A stretch of DNA of 38,117 nt, from assembly GCA_013287085.1 (NCBI GenBank), contig JABDEM010000006.1, forward strand, positions 18,504 to 56,620, read 5' to 3'. Position 1 is the first letter of the stretch. Each line of letters starts with the position of its first letter. Position numbers and translations under genes: made by a program. The notes beneath the pieces were generated by a model. That model was not told where the DNA came from. It searched no databases and saw only the letters and a program-made list of their open reading frames with translations. This DNA is from Gammaproteobacteria bacterium (lineage in GTDB: Bacteria; Pseudomonadota; Gammaproteobacteria; DSM-16500). Positions 1 to 8,213 of this stretch are shown one piece after another.

Positions 1-408
1 CCGGTATTTTCAACGCCTTTGCCTTCGGTAAATTCTTTATCAATTGCAAAATTAATTAATTCATCACCATAAAAATCTAACGTAAATTTATTGCCTGAGG
101 CTAAAACAATGGTCCCTAGTTTTGCATTAATCACACCGCGATTCACAACTGTTGGGCTTAATAAAGCAACTAAACCATAGTCTTTTGCATTAATCGTACC
201 CTCATTGATAATGCTATGATGACTTTTTGCGATTAAAGATCCCACATCCACTTTTGAACCAGGGCCAAAATGAATACCCGCTTGATTAATTAAAACCACT
301 TGGCCGGTTGCAGACAAATGCCCATAAATTTCTGAAACGCCTTGTTTTGGATTAATGCGGTTTAAGGCAATACCACCTTTGGGTTGTTCAAAATGCGTTT
401 CTTCATTA
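1..408. repeat. Direct repeat, copy A (identical to 1748-2155)
   Basis: Bases 1-408 are identical to 1748-2155 with a constant offset of 1747 bp. The repeat encodes part of the TPS domain of both tandem TpsA-like genes. Identity ends abruptly at 408/2155; the next 194 bp differ at about 46 positions without any indel. The left end of the repeat lies outside the window. Confidence 0.97.
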
Positions 409-602
409 GGAGCAATATTAAAACTATGCCAATTAATAATGGCATGGGGATCAGTCTGATTAATGACTGTTTTTAGCGGATTCGTTTGATCAATCGTGGC
501 ACCTGTGGGCGCCACGTGTTGACTTAAAATGGGGTTTGCGAAGACACTTCCGGTTGCAACAAAAGCACTTAATAAAACCACATATTTTTTTTGATCAAAC
601 AT
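1..602 (-). CDS. TpsA-like filamentous haemagglutinin N-terminal domain protein, second tandem copy, 3' end outside window
   Basis: The first 200 codons of a secreted beta-helix protein are visible, and the frame runs open to the window edge. It starts at the ATG at 602-600 with AAAGGAAC just upstream, 16 bp after the stop of the preceding paralogue, so the two are probably co-translated. The N-terminus MFDQKKYVVLLSAFVATGS with cleavage near VFA|NP looks like a Sec signal peptide. The following residues match the two-partner-secretion (TPS) domain of filamentous haemagglutinins, which a TpsB outer-membrane pore recognises. From residue 65 onward the DNA is identical to the neighbouring copy. 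No TpsB gene is visible in the window. The length and the C-terminal passenger are unknown. Confidence 0.88.
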   Translation of the reverse strand, partial: MFDQKKYVVLLSAFVATGSVFANPILSQHVAPTGATIDQTNPLKTVINQTDPHAIINWHSFNIAPNEETHFEQPKGGIALNRINPKQGVSEIYGHLSATGQVVLINQAGIHFGPGSKVDVGSLIAKSHHSIINEGTINAKDYGLVALLSPTVVNRGVINAKLGTIVLASGNKFTLDFYGDELINFAIDKEFTEGKGVENT

Positions 603-618
603 ATAAGTGTTCCTTTTG

Positions 619-2349
619 TTACTTACATTTAGTGTTTATCTTCTTATTATTTAAAACCGTATCCATAGCTTTTTGTTGTTTGTTAATGTCTTTTATGTCT
701 GATGTTACTGCATACATTTTTTGAGTATTTGTATTAAGATCAGTGAGCGTCGGCTGTCCGCTATTAATCGCATTAATAACGAGTGACCCCTGTGCAAATT
801 GTCCTAAAAAAATTATCACTGTGCCTACTTGAATGGCTTGGTTTACAAAAATACTGGGCATGCCACTGCTCTGGCCTGCTGCTGCTAATTGTAATGTGCC
901 ATTAGGGGCAGTAATTCTTCCGTTTATAAAAATATCATTAGCAGCGCTAAGTCCTAAAGTAGCTGACGTATTCCATGAGATGGGCACGCTAATTGTAAGA
1001 TTCCCCGCTTGACCACCTGCCACATCCGTAATGATCCGCACACCCGTTCCAGCATTGAGAAAGCCTACCACTTGACTGGCATTGGCGATCGCGCTATTAC
1101 CAGAGGGAACAAACGTTCGGGGATTACCAACAAAAAAAGCACCATTTGAGGTTGGATCATTAGAAACAGTGACATCAAGAGGATCTAAAGTCCACATACC
1201 CCCTTTCCCTAAACGTATATCAACATTTGAAAGATATAAGTGCCTACCCGAAGTCTCAATCGTTCCCTTATTCCCGACTGCAGAAAGCACGGGAGGATTA
1301 TTTTTATCCCAGATAAATCCTGTTATATCATCTGACCAAACAACAATATTACCGCCATTGCCATTCATAATCGCATTGGCCATTAACTCCGTTCCGGGAT
1401 AAATAAAAGTTTTTTGAGCGTTTGGTAATTCTTTATTAAATAATTTAATAGGTTTACCTAGCTTATCACCACCAATTAAAATTTCCCCTGCAGGATCACC
1501 GCTCACGTTAATTTTAGCGCGATTCACTTCAACAATTTCACCATCAATATGCACTTTACCAGACGATGCATGGATATCAGCATTGACTTCTGTTGCCCCA
1601 TGCTCACCACCATAAATAACAATTTCACCGTTATGTTCTTCTATACTGTTTGCTTGCGCTATGCCTTGCATATTAATTACATTATCAACTATATCTTGCG
1701 CAGCTTTTGCGGTTACTAAAATCCTACCGCCATCAGCATAAAGCGCACCGGTATTTTCAACGCCTTTGCCTTCGGTAAATTCTTTATCAATTGCAAAATT
1801 AATTAATTCATCACCATAAAAATCTAACGTAAATTTATTGCCTGAGGCTAAAACAATGGTCCCTAGTTTTGCATTAATCACACCGCGATTCACAACTGTT
1901 GGGCTTAATAAAGCAACTAAACCATAGTCTTTTGCATTAATCGTACCCTCATTGATAATGCTATGATGACTTTTTGCGATTAAAGATCCCACATCCACTT
2001 TTGAACCAGGGCCAAAATGAATACCCGCTTGATTAATTAAAACCACTTGGCCGGTTGCAGACAAATGCCCATAAATTTCTGAAACGCCTTGTTTTGGATT
2101 AATGCGGTTTAAGGCAATACCACCTTTGGGTTGTTCAAAATGCGTTTCTTCATTATTGGCAATATTAAAACTATGCCAATTAATAATGGCATGTGAATCA
2201 GATTGGTTGATGACTGTTTTTAAGGGATTGGTTTGATTAACCGTCGCGCCAATGGGGGCTATGTGAGAACTTAAAACAGGGTTAGCAAAAATACTTCCGG
2301 AAGCAATGGATGCCACTAACAAAGTAAAATATTTTTTTTGATCAGGCAT
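619..2349 (-). CDS. TpsA-like filamentous haemagglutinin N-terminal domain protein, short secreted beta-helix
   Basis: A 576-residue protein with a signal peptide (MPDQKKYFTLLVASIASGS, cleavage near IFA|NP) and a haemagglutinin-activity/TPS domain over about residues 25-275. Typical TPS features are INWHSFNI, the NPKQG turn followed by SEIYGHLSATGQ, and GSKVDVGSLIAKS. The classic NPNG turn is replaced by NQAG in LINQAGIHFG. The rest continues as beta-helix-like repeats, including WTLDPLDVTVSND and SWNTSATLGLSAANDI, and ends in a short lysine-rich tail. Exported TpsA proteins are usually well over 1000 residues, so this is a short version. The start is supported by AAAGGAAC upstream. It lies 23 bp after a DUF2147 gene and 16 bp before its paralogue. 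The exact role (adhesin, toxin carrier or surface layer) cannot be read from the sequence. Confidence 0.88.
   Translation of the reverse strand: MPDQKKYFTLLVASIASGSIFANPVLSSHIAPIGATVNQTNPLKTVINQSDSHAIINWHSFNIANNEETHFEQPKGGIALNRINPKQGVSEIYGHLSATGQVVLINQAGIHFGPGSKVDVGSLIAKSHHSIINEGTINAKDYGLVALLSPTVVNRGVINAKLGTIVLASGNKFTLDFYGDELINFAIDKEFTEGKGVENTGALYADGGRILVTAKAAQDIVDNVINMQGIAQANSIEEHNGEIVIYGGEHGATEVNADIHASSGKVHIDGEIVEVNRAKINVSGDPAGEILIGGDKLGKPIKLFNKELPNAQKTFIYPGTELMANAIMNGNGGNIVVWSDDITGFIWDKNNPPVLSAVGNKGTIETSGRHLYLSNVDIRLGKGGMWTLDPLDVTVSNDPTSNGAFFVGNPRTFVPSGNSAIANASQVVGFLNAGTGVRIITDVAGGQAGNLTISVPISWNTSATLGLSAANDIFINGRITAPNGTLQLAAAGQSSGMPSIFVNQAIQVGTVIIFLGQFAQGSLVINAINSGQPTLTDLNTNTQKMYAVTSDIKDINKQQKAMDTVLNNKKINTKCK
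1748..2155. repeat. Direct repeat, copy B (identical to 1-408)
   Basis: This is the partner of the repeat at 1-408, inside the 576-residue TpsA-like gene. Perfect identity over 408 bp next to flanks of about 76% identity is what a gene-conversion tract looks like. It also provides a substrate for recombination between the two genes. Confidence 0.97.
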
Positions 2350-2372
2350 CCATGCGTTCCTTTCGGTGTTGT

Positions 2373-2801
2373 TTATTCTGACAACAAATCAACGCGTTCC
2401 CAGGTTTGTGATCGTCCTAATAAAGGGATTCCAATATAGCCCAATATTTTAATTTTTTTACCGTTTTCAGCCATACGTAGAGAACAACTATAAGTTCTAC
2501 CATTGTCTGGATCTAATAATTTGCCTTCGCGCCATTGATTGATATCAGCATGTTGTTTTAAACCACTTAAAATAACAGTGCCTGCATCACGGTCTTTGGC
2601 GTAAGTTTTAATGACTTTGCCCATTAAGACATGCTCAGGAGTTTGCCAAATTTGAATGATGCTTTTTGGAGCGCCTGTGGCTTTGTCTATCGATTTCCAA
2701 TAGCCTATGGGAGATGTTGATGCGATATCAGCTTGTGCGGTTAAGATAAAACAACTGGCTAAAAAGACTAAGCTCAGTAAACATTTTTTCAATCGATCCA
2801 T
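2373..2801 (-). CDS. DUF2147 family secreted protein
   Basis: A 142-residue exported protein of the DUF2147 family. The signal peptide is MDRLKKCLLSLVFLASCF up to TAQA|D. Family landmarks are GYWKSIDKATGAPKSIIQIW near the N-terminus, W-REGK-LLDPDNGRTYSC in the middle, and GYIGIPLLGRSQTWERV at the end. An ATG 15 bp further upstream (2816) is in frame. However, the sequence ATGGAGGAAC there is itself a strong Shine-Dalgarno for the ATG at 2801, and starting at 2801 gives a clean signal peptide. The family is periplasmic or envelope-associated and its biochemical function is not established. It sits between adk and the TpsA-like genes, probably in the same transcript. Confidence 0.85.
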   Translation of the reverse strand: MDRLKKCLLSLVFLASCFILTAQADIASTSPIGYWKSIDKATGAPKSIIQIWQTPEHVLMGKVIKTYAKDRDAGTVILSGLKQHADINQWREGKLLDPDNGRTYSCSLRMAENGKKIKILGYIGIPLLGRSQTWERVDLLSE

Positions 2802-2808
2802 CGTTTGT

Positions 2809-2814
2809 TCCTCC
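2809..2814 (-). promoter_or_regulatory. Ribosome binding site that decides the DUF2147 start
   Basis: GGAGGA on the minus strand lies 7 nt before the ATG at 2801. It overlaps the alternative upstream ATG at 2816, which argues that 2801 is the real start. Confidence 0.75.
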
Positions 2815-2819
2815 ATCCG

Positions 2820-3488
2820 TTAACTTATAGCCGTGTTCTCCAATGCAGCAAAAATCTTCTCTTTTACTTCTTCCTCAGTTCCTAACCCATTAATTCTAGA
2901 ATAAAAAGGCCCTTGATGGATAGTCTCATTTGCTTTTTGTTGATAATAATCAACAAGTGCTGCAGTTTGCTCATGGTAAACCCTTAGTCGTTTAAGTATT
3001 ACCTCTTCCGTATCATCTAAGCGTTGGACTAAAGGTTCGCCTGTAATGTCATCTTTTTCATCTTTTTTAGGCGGATGATAAACCAGATGGTAAACACGAC
3101 CTGAACCGGGATGTATTCTACGTCCACTGAGACGTTTAATAATTTCATCTTGAGGTACATCAATTTCGATAATATGGTCTAAATTAATATTATTAGCAGC
3201 TAAAGCTTCAGCTTGAGGTATAGTTCTTGGAAATCCATCCAGTAAAAAGCCATTCTGACAGTCAGCTTGGGCTACTCGTTCTCTGACTAAGCCAATAATG
3301 ACATCGTCTGGGACCAAAAAGCCTTGGTCCATATATTCTTTAGCTTGTTTGCCTAAAGGGGTCCCAGCAAGCGTTGCAGCACGTAACATATCGCCGGTTG
3401 AGATCATAGGAATGTGGTATTTTTCGGTAATAAATCTAGCTTGGGTGCCCTTACCAACGCCTGGGCATCCGAGTAACATCAAACGCAT
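2820..3488 (-). CDS. adk: Adenylate kinase
   Basis: Adenylate kinase interconverts ATP + AMP and 2 ADP in the cytoplasm. The 222-residue length matches the long bacterial form. The P-loop reads GCPGVGKGT, with Cys and Val where GAPGAGKGT is common. The AMP-binding segment STGDMLRAA and the DGFPRT motif are present. The LID begins [20 protein letters not shown] and lacks the four-Cys zinc site, as in E. coli-type enzymes. AGGAGC lies 8 nt before the ATG. The DUF2147 gene follows after 3 bp, and an unknown conserved gene precedes it, so adk probably leads the transcript that includes the TpsA-like genes. Confidence 0.98.
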   Translation of the reverse strand: MRLMLLGCPGVGKGTQARFITEKYHIPMISTGDMLRAATLAGTPLGKQAKEYMDQGFLVPDDVIIGLVRERVAQADCQNGFLLDGFPRTIPQAEALAANNINLDHIIEIDVPQDEIIKRLSGRRIHPGSGRVYHLVYHPPKKDEKDDITGEPLVQRLDDTEEVILKRLRVYHEQTAALVDYYQQKANETIHQGPFYSRINGLGTEEEVKEKIFAALENTAIS

Positions 3489-3507
3489 GAATTAAAGCTC
3501 CTGATTT

Positions 3508-3948
3508 TTAATCTGGTTTGAGTATATCATTCTCGCGAGTGGCTTGTAAGACATTCATCACCCTGACAAACTGGTGAGAAAGTGAGCTAAATAAATCATT
3601 TCTGATGCGTGAAACCCCGGCATAAGCGGATTGTCCAAGATTGACATAATAGCTTAATTTAACCAGCCTTCTTTCAGCAATCCCTGGAAAAAGACCAGAA
3701 AATAACAAACATTGATCCCCTACTTCTTGTAAAACAATAATGCGCTTAGATTGGGAGTGCTTTAAGCCCGTTAAGAATTCCGTTGCTAATATTTGGTGTA
3801 AAAGATCGGGGCGTTTAATATAACGAATCAATAAAAAGATAAGATAGGATTCTAGATCTTGTTTTAAAGAAATGCCGCTTTTACTTTCGGCTTCCTGTAT
3901 AATTTCATACCAGAGCGCTAAGGGTGTAGATTGGGTTAAAAGCTTCAT
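3508..3948 (-). CDS. Conserved protein of unknown function
   Basis: A 146-residue, mostly helical soluble protein with no signal peptide or membrane segment. Recognisable stretches are a leucine-rich helical part (ESYLIFLLIRYIKRPDLLHQ), EVGDQCLLFSGLFPG, and LSYYVNLGQSAYAGVS. I recall similar conserved hypothetical proteins in other beta- and gammaproteobacteria, with the same G-D-x-CLLF-GLFP core, but no known function. It is preceded by GGGGAG 6 nt before the ATG and lies 19 bp upstream of adk on the same strand. It is divergent from lpxH. Confidence 0.75.
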   Translation of the reverse strand: MKLLTQSTPLALWYEIIQEAESKSGISLKQDLESYLIFLLIRYIKRPDLLHQILATEFLTGLKHSQSKRIIVLQEVGDQCLLFSGLFPGIAERRLVKLSYYVNLGQSAYAGVSRIRNDLFSSLSHQFVRVMNVLQATRENDILKPD

Positions 3949-4021
3949 GATATTCTCCCCATTAGACTTCTTTCCTAAAGTATAGACTAGATTAAGTTAT
4001 TTGCTTAAGATATTGAATTTT

Positions 4022-4744
4022 ATGACAAAATTATTTATTTCTGATTTGCATCTTGATGAAAATAGGCCCGATATCGCTGAGCTATTTTTACGTTTTTTGC
4101 GTGAAAATACTAAAGACGCCGAAGCGCTTTATATATTAGGCGATTTTTTTGAGACTTGGATTGGGGATGATAATCTTACAGATTTTAATGTCATGATCAT
4201 GGAGGCATTAAAAACAGCGACTAACCAGGGCCTCCCTATTTTTATTTCTCATGGTAATCGTGATTTTCTTCTCGGTAAAAAGTTTCTTAATGCGACGGGT
4301 TGCAAACTTTTACCTGAAGAATACGTAGTTGGATGTTACGGTACCCCTATTCTTTTGATGCATGGCGATACGCTTTGTACTCAAGATAGGGCTTACTTAA
4401 AATTTAGAAAAAAAGTACGAAATTATTTTGTGCAGCAATTATTTCTCTGGAAATCTTTAGCAAAAAGAAAAAAAATTGCGGATGATTACCGCACAAAAAG
4501 CCAAAAAAAAATGAGCACTTTGCCTGATCATATTATGGATGTGACAGCGGATGAAGTTTTCAATAAAATGCAAAAACATGGCGTGCAACATCTTATTCAT
4601 GGGCATACGCACAGACAAGCCATTCATGAATTTATATTAAATAATAAACCAGCTACACGAACGGTATTAGGCGCATGGCATGAATTTGGTAATGCATTAG
4701 TGTGTGAAAATTCTGGGAAAAGAAGTTTTATTGAAATTAAATAG
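4022..4744 (+). CDS. lpxH: UDP-2,3-diacylglucosamine diphosphatase
   Basis: LpxH hydrolyses UDP-2,3-diacylglucosamine to lipid X, the fourth step of lipid A synthesis, at the inner membrane face. Taking the ATG at 4022 puts the metal ligands at D8, H10, D41, N79, H114, H194 and H196, almost exactly the E. coli numbering. The upstream TTG at 4001 would add seven residues with no better ribosome site, so I prefer 4022. Motifs seen are SDLHLD, GDFFETWIGDD, SHGNRDFL, MHGDTLC and HGHTHR. Length (240 aa) is normal for the family. A secreted amidase follows after 8 bp. Its presence means the organism makes lipid A. Confidence 0.96.
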   Translation: MTKLFISDLHLDENRPDIAELFLRFLRENTKDAEALYILGDFFETWIGDDNLTDFNVMIMEALKTATNQGLPIFISHGNRDFLLGKKFLNATGCKLLPEEYVVGCYGTPILLMHGDTLCTQDRAYLKFRKKVRNYFVQQLFLWKSLAKRKKIADDYRTKSQKKMSTLPDHIMDVTADEVFNKMQKHGVQHLIHGHTHRQAIHEFILNNKPATRTVLGAWHEFGNALVCENSGKRSFIEIK

Positions 4745-4752
4745 GGAGAGTC

Positions 4753-5388
4753 ATGAGAATTTTTTTATTATTAATAGCTTTATTTTTACAAACCTCAGCT
4801 TTTTCGTTTAGCATTATTCAAAAACCTATTATTTTTGATGACACCCGAAAAAAATTAACCCTAGAATATATCAAAGCTCATTATGGAATTGACACGGATT
4901 CAATCGTTATTAAACCCACCATGATCGTGTTACATTGGACTGAATTAGCTACTCTTAAAGAATCTTTTGATGAATTCTACCCTACTCATTTAGGCTCCAA
5001 TCGAGCTGATATTGCCTCTTCCGGCGAATTAAACACTTCCGTCCCATACTTAGTAGATCGTGATGGCACTATCTATCAATTAATGCCCGATAACTGGATG
5101 GCAAGACATGTTATTGGATTAAATTATAGTTCGATTGGCATAGAAAACGTTGGTGGCGTAAACAGCATTGATGATTTAACAGAAGCACAGGCTGAATCCG
5201 ATGCTTATCTAGTTCGTATGCTACAAAAAAAATATCCCGATATTAAATATTTGATTGGCCATTATGAATATCTTAACTATAAAAACACGCCGTTATGGTT
5301 AGAGAAAGATTCTAACTATCATACGGATAAAAAAGATCCGGGCAAAGATTTTGTGGATAAAGTAAAAAAATATTCGGGCTGGAATTAA
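4753..5388 (+). CDS. Secreted N-acetylmuramoyl-L-alanine amidase (Amidase_2/AmpD-AmiD type)
   Basis: This enzyme cleaves the amide bond between N-acetylmuramic acid and the stem peptide. The N-terminus (MRIFLLLIALFLQTSAFS) is a signal peptide without a lipobox Cys, so a soluble periplasmic enzyme is expected. The family zinc site can be traced as H61 (LHWTE), H170 (IGHYE) and D195 (KKDPG). MARHV-IGLNYSSIGIENVGG is the usual substrate-groove segment. The distance between the second His and the DPG aspartate is about 25 residues rather than about 10, so a short insertion (NYKNTPLWLEKDSNYHT) sits next to the active site. AGGGAGAG precedes the ATG. Its stop codon overlaps the stop of the convergent ggt gene. 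Confidence 0.9.
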   Translation: MRIFLLLIALFLQTSAFSFSIIQKPIIFDDTRKKLTLEYIKAHYGIDTDSIVIKPTMIVLHWTELATLKESFDEFYPTHLGSNRADIASSGELNTSVPYLVDRDGTIYQLMPDNWMARHVIGLNYSSIGIENVGGVNSIDDLTEAQAESDAYLVRMLQKKYPDIKYLIGHYEYLNYKNTPLWLEKDSNYHTDKKDPGKDFVDKVKKYSGWN

Positions 5389-6866
5389 TACCCTATCGCT
5401 TTACCTATTATTCTTCTTTTATCACACCCACCATAAAGCGTATTATTCTTTTGATCGATGTAAATCGCCTCAACCGCACTCCACGGCGGATTTGGCGTTA
5501 AATGATAACCCCAGCTTTGTAATTGTTTTAGTGTCTTTGGTGTAAAAGTTTCCGGTTCCATATAAGTAGTATCCGGTAGCCATTGATTATGAAAACGTGG
5601 CGCATCAACAGCGGATTGTATATCCATCTTATAATCTAAAACATTTAAAATAGTTTGTAACACAGAAGTAATAATACGCGGGCCGCCTGGACTTCCGAGA
5701 ACCATTAATAATTTATTATCTTTAGTAATAATAGTTGGGGTCATCGAGCTTAATGGGCGTTTGCCGGGTTTAATTAAATTTGCTTCGCCCTGTACTAAAC
5801 CAAATTTATTACTGGTGTTGGGTTGAATAGTAAAATCATCGATTTCATCATTTAAATAAAAACCAGTATTTCCCGCAATCACTTTAGCACCAAAAAAACT
5901 ATTTAACGTATAAGTCACCGATACGGCATTTCCAAACTGATCAACTACCGAGTAATGCGTGGTATCAACACCATCACCTAAACTATTGCGATCATGAAAA
6001 GCACGCTTCATTGCTTGAATAGTAGCACTGGCACTTAAAGCTGAATGAAAACCCTCTTTTTCTAATGGGGGTTTTTCTAAAATGTTTAACATTTCACATA
6101 AAACCGTTCCGCCCGAACTCGGAAGTGGTGCTGAAATAATAGTATTGCCGTGATAAGCACAATAAACTGGCGCACGTTCTTCAACGGTATAACTTGCAAA
6201 ATCTTTTAAACTTAAAACACCGCCATGTTTATGGCTTTCTTCAACAATCGTTTTTGCTATAGGACCTTTATAAAAAACATCCGGACCTTTGGCTGAAATT
6301 TGTTTTAAAGTATTCGCAAGATCTTTTTGTACAAACTTGTCGCCTATTTTAAAGCGCCGATTAATATTATCGCCTTCTCGCAAAATAAAGCCTTGATCTG
6401 CTAAGCGAATAGCGGGCGCCATAATGGTTTGTCTTGTTAAAGTACCGTATTTTTTTAAAGCGGTATCAAGTCCTAATACAGTACCAGGAGTTGCCACCGC
6501 AAGATAACCTTCGGTTGTTTTACCAGGAATAACAACGCCAGTTTTATCTAAAAAAAGATTCACATTAATTGCAAGCGGCGCACGTTCGCGAAAATTGATA
6601 AAAATATTTTTTCCATTCGCTAAATGTAGAGTCATAAACCCACCACCGCCTAAATTACCGCAGCAAGGATTGACTACTGCTAATGCATAGCCCACTGCAA
6701 CTGCAGCATCAATAGCATTGCCGCCTTTTTTTAATATATCAATCCCCACTTGTGATGCTAACGATTGTTCGGTTACGACCATGGCGTGTTTTGCGGCGAC
6801 AGGAGATGCTGAAATAGTTAGAGGATTAAATATAAGTAAAAACGCGATAACTATATTTAGCAACAT
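5385..6866 (-). CDS. ggt: Gamma-glutamyltranspeptidase with shortened large-subunit C-terminus
   Basis: GGT hydrolyses or transfers the gamma-glutamyl group of glutathione and related peptides in the periplasm, after autocleavage before a catalytic Thr. A signal peptide ([19 protein letters not shown]) is present. The small subunit starts at T302 in DTTHYSVVDQFGNAVSVTYT. GSPGGPRIIT and APRFHNQWLPD are conserved. At 493 residues it is shorter than E. coli GGT (580). The missing part includes about 45 residues between LGD (296-298) and the catalytic Thr, the segment that normally forms the C-terminal end of the large subunit. The ATG overlaps the dedD stop (TAATG). Whether it still self-processes is uncertain. 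Confidence 0.93.
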   Translation of the reverse strand: MLLNIVIAFLLIFNPLTISASPVAAKHAMVVTEQSLASQVGIDILKKGGNAIDAAVAVGYALAVVNPCCGNLGGGGFMTLHLANGKNIFINFRERAPLAINVNLFLDKTGVVIPGKTTEGYLAVATPGTVLGLDTALKKYGTLTRQTIMAPAIRLADQGFILREGDNINRRFKIGDKFVQKDLANTLKQISAKGPDVFYKGPIAKTIVEESHKHGGVLSLKDFASYTVEERAPVYCAYHGNTIISAPLPSSGGTVLCEMLNILEKPPLEKEGFHSALSASATIQAMKRAFHDRNSLGDGVDTTHYSVVDQFGNAVSVTYTLNSFFGAKVIAGNTGFYLNDEIDDFTIQPNTSNKFGLVQGEANLIKPGKRPLSSMTPTIITKDNKLLMVLGSPGGPRIITSVLQTILNVLDYKMDIQSAVDAPRFHNQWLPDTTYMEPETFTPKTLKQLQSWGYHLTPNPPWSAVEAIYIDQKNNTLYGGCDKRRIIGKAIGY

Positions 6867-7363
6867 TAAATCTTCAACGGATCATAAGGTACTACCATAC
6901 CCTGCATATTTATTTTTTTTGTTATGCGGGTCGATAATTCGGATGCGGCGGTTTGTTTGTATTCGGGGCCTACGATGACTCGGATTCTTTCTTTGTCGCC
7001 GTTTTTAACAGTAGCTGTAAAGGCTTTGAATCCGGCCGTGCGTAATTTATCAGTGAGCCTTCTTGCATTGTCTTTATTTTTGAAATAACCCATTTGTACA
7101 GCCCAGGCTTGTTTGTGTTGCAATACGGGCTCTTCTTTTTTGGCCACAACAGGCGCTGGTTGGGGTTGTTGGGTAATGGTTTGTACTGCGGGTATAGCGG
7201 GAACCACAGGAGCTGCAACGGCAACAGGTGTAGGAGCAGGAGCGGTGGTTGTTTCTTCTGTTGGAGTTTCTTCGGATTTATTAAAAACCAAAGGTAAAGC
7301 AATAATAACCAAAGCAATGACTACACAGGTGCCAATTAATCTATGCGCTGTTTTTGATTCCAT
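6866..7363 (-). CDS. dedD: DedD-like SPOR-domain protein
   Basis: A 165-residue bitopic inner-membrane protein. It has a short cytoplasmic N-terminus, one membrane helix (about residues 11-27), a periplasmic linker rich in Pro, Ala, Val and Thr, and a C-terminal SPOR domain starting at [20 protein letters not shown] and containing [12 protein letters not shown] domains bind denuded glycan at the division septum, and DedD is a known divisome accessory protein. It overlaps accD by 23 bp and ggt by one base. In many gammaproteobacteria folC lies between accD and dedD; here it does not. The repetitive linker DNA creates several spurious open frames on both strands. Confidence 0.88.
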   Translation of the reverse strand: MESKTAHRLIGTCVVIALVIIALPLVFNKSEETPTEETTTAPAPTPVAVAAPVVPAIPAVQTITQQPQPAPVVAKKEEPVLQHKQAWAVQMGYFKNKDNARRLTDKLRTAGFKAFTATVKNGDKERIRVIVGPEYKQTAASELSTRITKKINMQGMVVPYDPLKI

Positions 7364-8213
7364 TGTGTTCCCCTAATTTTGCTAATAGTCTTGCTATAGC
7401 ATCGCGCATTTCAGCACGATGTACAATCATATCTATAGCACCGTGTTTTAATAAAAATTCGCTGCGTTGAAAACCTTCTGGGAGAATTTCACGTACAGTT
7501 TGTTCTATAACACGTGGGCCTGCAAATCCAATTAAAGCTTTGGGTTCGCCAATAATAATATCACCAAGAGTTGCTAAGCTTGCAGAAACGCCGCCCATGG
7601 TAGGGTCAGTTAGTACAGAAATATAAGGAATTCCCTGATCCGCTAATTTTGCTAAGGCAGCACTGACTTTTGCCATTTGCATTAATGAGATTAACGCTTC
7701 TTGCATTCTCGCCCCACCGCTTGCGGAAAAACAAACTAAGGGAATGTTATGTTCTATAGAGGCATTGACTGCACGCACAAAGCGCTCACCCACTGCGGCT
7801 CCCATAGAACCACCAATAAAACCATATTCAAATGCAGCAACCACGAGGGGGATTTGTTTAATTTGACCTTTCACTACAATCAAGGCTTCTTTTTCGCCCG
7901 TATCTTTTTCAGCGGCTGCTAAACGATCTTTATATTTTTTTAAATCACGAAATTTTAAGACATCGACAGCTTCAACTTCTGCCGCAATTTCTGTTTGAGG
8001 TTCGGGATCCAGTAAATAACGAATGCGGGTACGGGCAGAAATACGCATATGATAATCGCACTTAGGACAGACATCTAAGTTGCGTTCAAGCTCAGTGCGG
8101 TACAAAATCGCATTACACTCATCACACTTAGACCAAATGCCTTCGGGTACGCCTTTTTTGCCGTTGACATTGGTTCTAATGCGAGAGGGAAATAATTTTT
8201 TAAACCAATTCAT
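7341..8213 (-). CDS. accD: Acetyl-CoA carboxylase carboxyltransferase subunit beta
   Basis: AccD, with AccA, transfers the carboxyl group from biotin to acetyl-CoA to give malonyl-CoA for fatty acid synthesis. The N-terminal zinc ribbon is clear: CDEC near residue 30 and CPKC about 18 residues later. The crotonase-like core follows with [35 protein letters not shown] and [18 protein letters not shown]. Length (290 aa) is normal. It overlaps truA by 14 bp upstream and dedD by 23 bp downstream, so it is part of one tightly packed transcript. Confidence 0.98.
   Translation of the reverse strand: MNWFKKLFPSRIRTNVNGKKGVPEGIWSKCDECNAILYRTELERNLDVCPKCDYHMRISARTRIRYLLDPEPQTEIAAEVEAVDVLKFRDLKKYKDRLAAAEKDTGEKEALIVVKGQIKQIPLVVAAFEYGFIGGSMGAAVGERFVRAVNASIEHNIPLVCFSASGGARMQEALISLMQMAKVSAALAKLADQGIPYISVLTDPTMGGVSASLATLGDIIIGEPKALIGFAGPRVIEQTVREILPEGFQRSEFLLKHGAIDMIVHRAEMRDAIARLLAKLGEHNGIKNSA

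Noticed and set aside
1082-1402. 106-codon plus-strand open frame opposite the TpsA-like gene
   Set aside because: It is antisense to a clear beta-helix coding sequence and has no supporting start signal or domain.
3990-4010. ATTAAG-N7-CTTAAG near the divergent 3948/lpxH gap, similar to a PmrA box
   Set aside because: On the minus strand it reads CTTAAG-N7-CTTAAT, two bases longer than the PmrA spacing, and no good -10 follows at the right distance. AT-rich DNA gives such matches by chance.
6970-7376. Several long open frames on both strands across the dedD linker
   Set aside because: They are caused by the low-complexity Pro/Ala/Thr/Val repeat coding of dedD; their translations are compositionally odd and match no family.
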